A stretch of DNA of 64,000 nucleotides from an uncultured Clostridia bacterium. GTDB taxonomy: Bacteria > Bacillota > Clostridia > Christensenellales > Borkfalkiaceae. The position numbers and the translations under genes were made by a program. The notes below the pieces were generated by a model. That model was not told the origin of the DNA. It was given only the letters and a program-made list of their open reading frames with translations, and did not search any database. Each line of letters starts with the position of its first letter. The first letter of the stretch is position 1. Below, in pieces: positions 1 to 8,400 of this stretch. The DNA lies in NCBI GenBank assembly GCA_947597925.1, contig CANQFA010000001.1, positions 310,001 to 374,000 of the forward strand, written 5' to 3'.

Positions 1-3
1 GGT

Positions 4-996
4 ATGAAGACACGCTATTTTCACATCTTCTGCACGCTCACGAAGCGCCACCTCATGGTCTTTTTCAAGAACAAGGTGCGCCTCATGTATACCCTGCTCG
101 TGCCCGTCATCATCTTTGCGGTCTACCTCCTCTTCCTGCGGGGGCTCGAGCTCGGCATGGTGCAAAATATCCTGAGCGACCCCGCGCTCGGACTCGGTGC
201 CGACGTGATCGCCGACGTGCAGCTGCACAAGTATATCGAGACGCTCGTGGACAGCTGGATGCTCTCGGGCATCATCGGGCTCTCCACCATCACCGTGGCG
301 CTGCAGACGAATACCGTCATCGTGGAGGACAAGGAAAACGGCGTCAACCGCGACTTCGCCTCCTCGCCCATCCACAGAAATCTCCTCATCGCGAGCTATT
401 TCGTCTACAACTTCCTCGTATCCGCGCTCATCTGCCTCGTCTTCTATCTCGTCTGCCTCGTCTATCTCGCGGCAATGGGGGAGCTGCTCATCTCCTTCGG
501 CGAGGTGCTCCTCTCCCTCGTCGTGATGTTCTTCGCGACCGTCGCCTCTACGCTCATGACCGTCTTCATCTGCTCCTTCGTCAAGACGGAGGGAACCATG
601 ATGAGCATCGTCGCCATCTTCTCGACGGCCGTGGGATTTCTGATCGGCGCCTACATGCCCCTCGGCATGATGCCCGACTGGGTGCAGGGCATCTGCGGAT
701 TCATCCCCGGGACCTATGCCTGCTCGCTGCTCCGCTACGCCTTCATGAAGACGCCGCTCGCCGAGCTCACGGCCTATGTGCAGGGGCTGGACCTTCCCGC
801 AGGGGCCTTCGAAAAGCTCCTCGAGGGGGTCGCGGGGACCTTCGGCTACGACATCAGTTTCTTCGGCGTTCCCGTTCCGCCGCACTTCCAGGCGCTCGCG
901 CTCGCGGTGTATATCGTCCTCTTCGTCGCGCTCAATATCGGCGTGGGCAGCAAGGTAGCCGAGGTGCTCGGCATGGGAAGACGAAAAAAGAAGTGA
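4..996 (+). CDS. ABC-2 type transporter permease
   Basis: 330 aa multi-TM protein with ABC-2 permease-like pattern; ATPase partner probably upstream of window. Confidence 0.8.
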   Translation: MKTRYFHIFCTLTKRHLMVFFKNKVRLMYTLLVPVIIFAVYLLFLRGLELGMVQNILSDPALGLGADVIADVQLHKYIETLVDSWMLSGIIGLSTITVALQTNTVIVEDKENGVNRDFASSPIHRNLLIASYFVYNFLVSALICLVFYLVCLVYLAAMGELLISFGEVLLSLVVMFFATVASTLMTVFICSFVKTEGTMMSIVAIFSTAVGFLIGAYMPLGMMPDWVQGICGFIPGTYACSLLRYAFMKTPLAELTAYVQGLDLPAGAFEKLLEGVAGTFGYDISFFGVPVPPHFQALALAVYIVLFVALNIGVGSKVAEVLGMGRRKKK

Positions 997-1012
997 TTTT
1001 CTGAAAAAAATG

Positions 1013-1040
1013 TACCGCTCCGCTCGGGGCGGTATTTTTT
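1013..1040 (+). terminator. intrinsic terminator after ABC-2 permease
   Basis: TACCGC...GCGGTA stem followed by TTTTTT. Confidence 0.75.
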
Positions 1041-1052
1041 CGTTTTGCGGGA

Positions 1053-1066
1053 ATGGGGTGCGAAAA
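1053..1066 (+). repeat. intergenic 14-mer ATGGGGTGCGAAAA, copy 1
   Basis: exact match to two other intergenic sites. Confidence 0.85.
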
Positions 1067-1131
1067 CCGAGGGAAACATTGTGAAGACGCGGTGAAAAGA
1101 TGGGCGCGGAGAGGCGGATTTTCAAATCAGG

Positions 1132-1160
1132 TTGATTTTTTCGCGCAGATATGGTATAAT
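1132..1160 (+). promoter_or_regulatory. sigma-A type promoter TTGATT-17-TATAAT (extended TGg)
   Basis: -35 at 1132-1137, -10 at 1155-1160, 17 bp spacer. Confidence 0.75.
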
Positions 1161-1198
1161 GAGGATACATGGAATCAAGCTCACGGGAGGATGCGATC

Positions 1199-4100
1199 AT
1201 GAAGAGAGCAAAACTCGGCATCTTTGCGGTCTTTCTTTCGGCGGCCCTGTTTGCGCCCGCCTGCCTTTCCGTGTCCGCGGAAGGGGGGCATGACTACGAC
1301 TACGCCCGCGCGGGCGATGTGGGCGCGGTGACCTATACCGCCGTCGATCTCCTCGCAAAGCTCGGCATCACCCCCTCCGAAGAGGAGAGGGACTATCTCC
1401 TCGAAAAGGGGCTCTTTACCCTCCGCTACAGCCCCGCGCTCTCGGCGGGCGCCGCCTCGGTGAATTTTGAGGACGGCGAACTCACGGTGGACGTCTCGCC
1501 CGTCTTCTACACTGCGAAAAACGGGCAGACGGTCGTGTGGACCCCCCTCACGGTGGACGGCGGCGGGACCCTCTCGGGGGATGCCCTGCACTACGAGACG
1601 ACCCCCGCGGAGGGCAAGGACTCTGTGACGGTGCGCTTCGGGAGCACCCTCACCGTCGCGGCCGAAGACGTCAATGCCGTGCTCACTGCGGCCTATGATG
1701 CGGGCATGGGTGCCGCCGAGAAGCTCGCGGAGAAGGAACGGGCCTATGCGGAGGAGAAGCGCACCTACGACGCCTCCGTCGCCGCATACGAGGCATATCA
1801 GAGCGCCCTCACGGCCTATGAGGAGGACCTCGAAGAATATCATATCTATCAGAACGCCCTCGCGCTCTGGCGGGAGCAGGACGAAGCATACCGCAACTAT
1901 CTCGAAAGATACGAGGCCTATCTCGAGGAGCAGCGCACCTACTATGACTTCAACTCCGTGCTCAGCGAATACCGCGCGAAGAAGGCGGAATACGACCGCT
2001 ATCTCGAGGACTATGCCGACTACGAGAGGCGGTACGAGGACTATCTCGCAAGTCTCGACTCCGAGGAGGCGCGCGGCCAGCTCGCCCGCCTGAAGATCCT
2101 CGACTACCTCACCACGCCCTCCACCTCCTTACAGCGCACCCTCTACTCCGCCATCACGGGGAGCGCCGTCTCCTTTGTCCTCGACATGAAGGAGACCCTC
2201 GTGCGGTACAATCTCGTGGACAAGAAGGTCATAGACCGCACCGAGGAGGTGACGCGGCGCCTCCGCAACGAACTCGCCGCCCTCGAGGCCTGCACCACGG
2301 ACCGCGACCGCTATATCTACTACAAGACCTACTATACGACGCTGCGGGACGACTTCTGCGACCTCTTCCGCTGCCTCGACTACATGTACCAGAACCCCAA
2401 CTTCAGCGTGCATGGGCCCATCCATGACCGCACCGAAAACGATCAGAACCGCAAGTTCTGGATCCTGCTCGCCCAGCTCTACTATTTCTGCAATGCCATC
2501 ACGGACGGGCAGGTCTCCACCTATAACATCAAGTACAACTTCGGCTATAAGGAGAAATATCCCTACCGCTATTTCGACAGCAGCTACCGCATCGACGGCA
2601 AGACGCCCGCCGAGATCCTCGAAAACGACCCCGCGGCCCTGCTGCAGGACGGGGAAAATGCCGCGCCGCCCGAGAGCGGATATCTCCTTCCCGAGCCGCC
2701 CGAGCCGCCCGAGCCCGTAGAGGACCCCGGAGAGGCGCCCAACCGCCCTTCTTCGCCGCCCATCGCGCCCCGCGAGGTGACGCCGCCCGGCCCCGAGCCC
2801 GAGCTCGTCCTCGAGCCCGTGAGGCCGCAGGAGGTACCCATGCCCGCGGGAGAGCCTCGGAAATACACGCCCACCGCGGAGGAGAGCGCCCTGAAGGCGG
2901 CCTACGATGCGGGGAAATTTTCCGACCGCAAGGCAAGTCTTCGCAAGGAGGACTTCCTCTGGGAAGTGGAGACCTCGGTCGACCGCTATTTCCGCAACGC
3001 CCGCACCGTGGTCGTGGAGTACTACGATGGGGAGCGCCTCCTCGGCACGGACGACGTGATGCGGGGAGATTTCCTCACGCCGACCGTCGCGGAGCCCACG
3101 CGCGAGGAGACGGGGTATACCTACACCTTTGCGGGCTGGAATGACGGGACGGGGGCGCCCTTTGACCTCACGAAGGCCATCGATACCGACGCGGCGACCA
3201 TCCGTCTCTATGCCCGCTTCACGCGCACGCCCAACCTCTATGACGTCATCTGGGAAGTGGACGGCGCGATCAGGCAGGGCAAGGCCGCCTATAGGTCCGT
3301 GCCCGCCTACGACGGGGCGATGGGGCCTCTCGTAAAGGAACGCGCGGGCGTGCGAAAATATTTCTTCCTCGGCTGGCGGGATGAGGCGGGCAACTTCTAC
3401 CCCGCGGAAGAGGACGGCAGCGCGGCATTGCCCGAGATGGGCCTTTTGACCGTGCGCTACTCGGCCGTCTTCGAGGGGAGCGCGGAGGTGACCTTTGTCC
3501 TGCGCGGCGAGAGCATCACCCTCGCCGTCCGCGGGGGAGAGCGGCCCGTCTGCCCCCTCGATACCTCCTCGGTCTATGACCGCAACTATTTCTACGAATT
3601 CCTCGGCTGGGAGGGGGAAGAGGGGGTCTATGCGCCCGATGAGCTTCCCCTCGCCGAGGCGGACGGCACCGCCCGCTATACCGCCTCTCTCCGCCGCACC
3701 CCCCTCGCGGGATACGGCGACCTCGCGGGAGACGTCGTCCTCGAAAACGGATACTATACCGCGACCTGCGCCACGGGGAGCCCGCAGAGCTTCCGTCTCG
3801 GCGCCCTCTTTGTCATCGCCGCGAAGGGAGGCGCGGGGATCCGTGTCCGCACGGCGGGATGCACGATGATCCTCGATAGCGGCGCCGTGAAGACTGCCGC
3901 CGAGGCGGGGGCCGACGAGCTCCTCCTCCGCGCGGTGAGGATGGCGGACAGGAGCGAATTTTACTTCGGACTGGGGGAGGGCCTCTCCGTGGACGCCGTG
4001 CTGCGCATCACGGGGGACTTCGCGGGATACCGCCTCCTCGAGGAAGACGGCGCGGGCGCGCTCTCCTTCTGCGGATTCGATCGCGAGGGGGAGCGGCAGG

Positions 4101-5071
4101 TGAGCTTTGCCGTCCGTGCGGGCTGCCGCTATGAGATGTGCCCCTTCTATACCCTCTCTCCCGCAGAGGAGGGATATCCGCTCACGATCGAGACGGGACT
4201 TCCTCTCCTCGACATCGGCGGCCTCCTTCTCGTGCAGGCGCGCGCGGGAGATGAGGTCTTCCTGCGTCTCGGCGAGCCCGCTTCGGGAAAGCAGATCGCG
4301 GGCGTTTCCGCCGTAGAGGAGGTGAGCGGCGCACCCATCGTACTTGAAGAGCGGGAGGGGGGATATGCCTTCCGCATGCCCGCCGCCGACATCCTCGTGA
4401 CCGTGCGGACCGCGGATATCCTCTATACGGTGCGCTTCTATGCCGAGGGCGTCCTCCTCTATGAGGCGCAGGTGCCCTACGGGACCGACCTCACCGAGCT
4501 TGCACCGCCCGCCATGAAGCCCGCGGACAATACCGCCGTCTACCGCTTTACGGGGTGGGATGTGCCCCTTGCGCCCGTGACGGGAGATGCGGAATATCAT
4601 GCCGTATTCGCCGCCGAAGAGCTCCCGCCCGCGCAGGGGCCCTCGCGCACCGCACAGCTCATCAATCTCCTCTCCCTCGTCCTGCCCATTGCCGCCGCCG
4701 TGCTCGTCGTCGCCGCGGCGGGGCTCACCGTATTCCTCGTCCTTCGCCGCAGGAAGAAGCGTAAGGGGGCGCAGGCCGCAGCGGACACGGCCGCCGAAAC
4801 GCCCGCTCCGGACATGGATACGGCGAAAGAAGTCACTTCGGACATGGATACCGCGGAGGAGCCCGCCTCGGACATGGATGGGGTAGAAGAGGCCACAGAG
4901 ACGCCCGAAATGCAAGAAGAGCCCATAGAGACGACAGAAGAGGTCGTAGAGGCGCCCGAAGAGGTCCCCGAGGCCGAAGAGGGCGAGGTCTCAAAAACCG
5001 ATGATATCCCGCCCGAACTGGAAGAGGAGGGGGAGAAAACCGACGATATCCCGCCCGAAAGCCCGCAGTGA
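1199..5071 (+). CDS. large membrane-anchored surface protein: signal peptide, Tyr-rich coiled coil, Pro-rich linker, InlB/Flg_new-like repeats, C-terminal TM and acidic cytoplasmic tail
   Basis: MKRAKLGIFAVFLSAALFAPACLSVSAEG signal peptide; start moved from 1169 to ATG 1199 because of promoter -10 at 1155 and SD GGGAGG; TM near the C-terminus followed by RRRKKRK. Confidence 0.75.
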   Translation: MKRAKLGIFAVFLSAALFAPACLSVSAEGGHDYDYARAGDVGAVTYTAVDLLAKLGITPSEEERDYLLEKGLFTLRYSPALSAGAASVNFEDGELTVDVSPVFYTAKNGQTVVWTPLTVDGGGTLSGDALHYETTPAEGKDSVTVRFGSTLTVAAEDVNAVLTAAYDAGMGAAEKLAEKERAYAEEKRTYDASVAAYEAYQSALTAYEEDLEEYHIYQNALALWREQDEAYRNYLERYEAYLEEQRTYYDFNSVLSEYRAKKAEYDRYLEDYADYERRYEDYLASLDSEEARGQLARLKILDYLTTPSTSLQRTLYSAITGSAVSFVLDMKETLVRYNLVDKKVIDRTEEVTRRLRNELAALEACTTDRDRYIYYKTYYTTLRDDFCDLFRCLDYMYQNPNFSVHGPIHDRTENDQNRKFWILLAQLYYFCNAITDGQVSTYNIKYNFGYKEKYPYRYFDSSYRIDGKTPAEILENDPAALLQDGENAAPPESGYLLPEPPEPPEPVEDPGEAPNRPSSPPIAPREVTPPGPEPELVLEPVRPQEVPMPAGEPRKYTPTAEESALKAAYDAGKFSDRKASLRKEDFLWEVETSVDRYFRNARTVVVEYYDGERLLGTDDVMRGDFLTPTVAEPTREETGYTYTFAGWNDGTGAPFDLTKAIDTDAATIRLYARFTRTPNLYDVIWEVDGAIRQGKAAYRSVPAYDGAMGPLVKERAGVRKYFFLGWRDEAGNFYPAEEDGSAALPEMGLLTVRYSAVFEGSAEVTFVLRGESITLAVRGGERPVCPLDTSSVYDRNYFYEFLGWEGEEGVYAPDELPLAEADGTARYTASLRRTPLAGYGDLAGDVVLENGYYTATCATGSPQSFRLGALFVIAAKGGAGIRVRTAGCTMILDSGAVKTAAEAGADELLLRAVRMADRSEFYFGLGEGLSVDAVLRITGDFAGYRLLEEDGAGALSFCGFDREGERQVSFAVRAGCRYEMCPFYTLSPAEEGYPLTIETGLPLLDIGGLLLVQARAGDEVFLRLGEPASGKQIAGVSAVEEVSGAPIVLEEREGGYAFRMPAADILVTVRTADILYTVRFYAEGVLLYEAQVPYGTDLTELAPPAMKPADNTAVYRFTGWDVPLAPVTGDAEYHAVFAAEELPPAQGPSRTAQLINLLSLVLPIAAAVLVVAAAGLTVFLVLRRRKKRKGAQAAADTAAETPAPDMDTAKEVTSDMDTAEEPASDMDGVEEATETPEMQEEPIETTEEVVEAPEEVPEAEEGEVSKTDDIPPELEEEGEKTDDIPPESPQ

Positions 5072-5211
5072 TGCAAAACCGCGGATATCCCGCCCCTTTT
5101 TCCGCCGCCGCGCGCGAAAACACAGGATATCATGCCCCTTCGGACATGTCCCCCGCGTGCGTCCGTGCCGATGCATCGAGGCGGAGCACCCGAAGGAGGC
5201 GCCGAAGAGCC

Positions 5212-5241
5212 GAAAGCTGCGGATATCCGCGGCTTTCTTTT
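5212..5241 (+). terminator. hairpin/terminator downstream of surface protein gene
   Basis: AAAGCtGCGGATATCCGCgGCTTT followed by a T-rich run. Confidence 0.6.
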
Positions 5242-5335
5242 TGCCGCATAGCTCCAATCCGCAAAGGAAATTTAGCGAAACCGCAAAATTGAGAAAAATT
5301 CTCTGTGGTAAGCGAAAAATTTTGTCGAATATCTA

Positions 5336-5364
5336 TTGACATTCACGAAAAAATACATTATGAT
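5336..5364 (+). promoter_or_regulatory. strong promoter TTGACA-17-TATGAT
   Basis: -35 at 5336-5341, -10 at 5359-5364, 17 bp spacer. Confidence 0.8.
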
Positions 5365-5456
5365 ATTGCTGTGAAAATATCAATATACGGGGACTCGGCC
5401 TCTTTCGGGCGGCCCGTACGTTGCATATTGAAAATCTTTTGTAGGGAGAGTATCGT

Positions 5457-8400
5457 ATGAAACAGATCGGTAAACGGCTGACACTCGCCGTCGTCCTGCT
5501 CCTCTCCTTCGTGCTCATGCTGATGGGGGTCATTAGCCTCTGTCCCGTGAATGCGGAGGAAGAGACGAACAAGCCGGAACAGGTCAAGTCGGACTGGTTC
5601 GAGCTTGTCTATGACGACGATTCGCTCGAGTTCCGCCTGAGCGGCGATTTCCGCAGCTATCTCGACGCCAACCGCGGGGACATCTCCGAGCTCCGCAGCG
5701 GCATTGTCCAGGCAGTCAAGCGCATCGTGATGAAGGGCATCTTCTCCAATCAGATGAATGCCGCGAGCGGCGCGCAGGCGCTGTCCGTCAGGGCAGACAC
5801 AGACATCCCCGCGATCCCCGGGGTGGACCTCGACAACTTCGATTGGGGCAGCGGCAACCTCAGAGACTTCAAGGACTATATCGTCGATCGTCTCAGTGAG
5901 CCCAGCGAACTCGAGAAATATGTGAAGGGCGAATACGATACCCTGCTCGACTACGCCATCAGCGAATATGTCGGCTCGCAGGACACCTCCACCGAAGAGC
6001 TCAAGGAAGAGGTCTACGGCAAGATCCATGATAAGATGGATCAGGTGATGGACGAAGTCCTCGACAAGTTCGAAGAGAAGTTCGTCGAACAGTGCGAAGA
6101 GCAGATCCAGCAGGAGTTCGAAAAGCTCAAGGATAACGAAGAGTATAAGGATAAGACCGAGGAAGAGCTCAAAGAGCTTGCCCAGCAGGCCGCCAAGGAT
6201 GCATGGTTCGAGGAGAAAGAGATCAACCCCGCGGACCCCGCGCAGAGCATGAAGGACAAGGTCAATGAGCGCGTCGAGTACGTCGAGGAAAACGGCGGCA
6301 GCGTCTCCCTCTCGGTAGACGACCTCATCGGCGCACTTGACATCGTCAAGGTCGACGGCGCCACCGTCTTCGAGTCGGGCAGCCTCTCCTTCGGGGGCAT
6401 CAAGCACGTCCTCACCCTCCTGCCCAGACCCGCCACCCTCGCCGAGTACACCGACGAGCAGATGGCGAATATCCTGAAAGACATCGATGTCGACCTCACG
6501 ACGACGTACGGCGACGTGAACTTCAAGGTCTCCTTCGGCTTCTACGGCAATACCAATGTCATCCGCAAGGCGGCGAAGGCCATTGCGAAAGTCATCGATG
6601 TCACGGGCAATTCGCAGGACCTCCACGTCACGCTCAATCCTCCCGCAGCCTTCACCAAGCTCATGAAGGTCGCCGTCGAGTCCGCACAGTTCACCGATGC
6701 ACAGAAGAATCACATCTTCTCCCTCTTCGGCATGACCGTGAGCGAGATGTACGACAAGGCGACGAGCTATGAGCTCAGCGAGATCGTCGACTTCCTCAAG
6801 GGTCTCGACTATGCGAAGTTCCTCAACAGCGCCATCAGCGCCGACTTCCTCAATGAGTACTTCGGCAGCTATCTCGAATCTCTCCTCGGGCATCCCATCA
6901 CCGATATGGATGCGACCGTCGACAAGTTCATCGACAAGGTGCACGACTACTTCGTGAAGTTCGAGGGCAGACTGGAGACGCTCACCGTGGAGCAGGTCGA
7001 GAACTGGCTCAAGAAACTTCCCGGGTTCGGCGAAGTCAATGTGCCCGAAAAGCTCGAGCGTGCGGCGCAGAAGCTCCTCGACTTCGCAAAGAGGATCGAT
7101 TGGGCGAAGTATGACGCCGCTTATATCCGCGACATCCTTGCCAATAACCCCGAAGCATTCAACGGCGAGATCGTGAAGTATCTCGAAGACTTCGGGATGA
7201 CCTTCGACGAATACTACGGCACCTTCCTCAACTACGTCGAAAAGCTCTACAATAATATCCCCGAAAGACTCAAAGACGGCAGCCTCACGGGTATTTATCA
7301 GGGCGCGGGCGCGTTCGCGTACGAGGGCACCTTTAACTTCGACCTCGCAAACGTCTTCGGGCGCATCGCGAACTTCTTCAGAAACCGCGGCTTCGAGGGC
7401 GTGGGCGACTTCCTCGACAAGGCGGCGGGCAGCTTCTCCGGCGAGCGCTCCCTCCACCTCACCCTCAATGCCACCGTTCCCAACCTCTATAAGGTCACCT
7501 ATGTGATGGGCGAAGAGACGCGCGAGGGCTTCCTTCCCGCGGGGACCAACGGCGAGACCGTGGCGGTCCTCTCCAACCATCCCGAGATCGTGACCGAAGA
7601 GGGCACCTATACGGTCCTCGGCTGGATCAAGGCCGGCACCACCTATGTGGACGAGTCGAGCTTCCTTGCCGAGATGCCCGCAGAGGACATCGAGCTCATC
7701 CCCGTGACCGACTTTGACATTCAGAGCTTTGTCAATGAAGAGGCCGTGGAGAAGGAGTTCAATGGGACCTACGGCAACGAATATGTCCTCAGCGCCACCG
7801 CAAAGGGCCTGAATGCGGAATATACATACGAATGGTACCGCGCAGAAGGGGAGAAGGTCGAAGATCTCACCCTCACGCAGGTCGCGGACAGCGGCGAGTA
7901 CTATGTCGTCGTCACCGATACCCTCACGGGATATCAGAAGAAGTCCGAGTCCTTCACGGTGACCATCGATCCCGCAGTCATCACCATCCTCTCCACCGCT
8001 TCGCTTGAGTACAGCGAAGGCACGGCGGGCACCTGGGCGGATTACACGAAGGCGCTTCCCTACAGCGCTGCAGGGTACACCGTCCGCCTGAAGGCAGGTT
8101 CGTACACCGTCGCACCCGCGACCCTCGCGGAAGAGGCGGCGGAAGTGCTCACCATTCCCACGGCAACGCAGACCAACGTCGGCGAGTACACCTATAAGGT
8201 CGCTCTTGCCGAGACCGACCTCGCGGCCAACTACACGCTCGCATATGCGACGGGCGCCACGGAGGAATTCGGCTGGGCCATCACGAAGGCCACCATCACC
8301 GTGACCGACGTCACCTGGACGGGCGCACAGGAAGGCAAGATCACCTTTGACTACGACGGCGAGGAAAAGACCGTCGAGGCGACCGTCAACTTCGAGGAAG

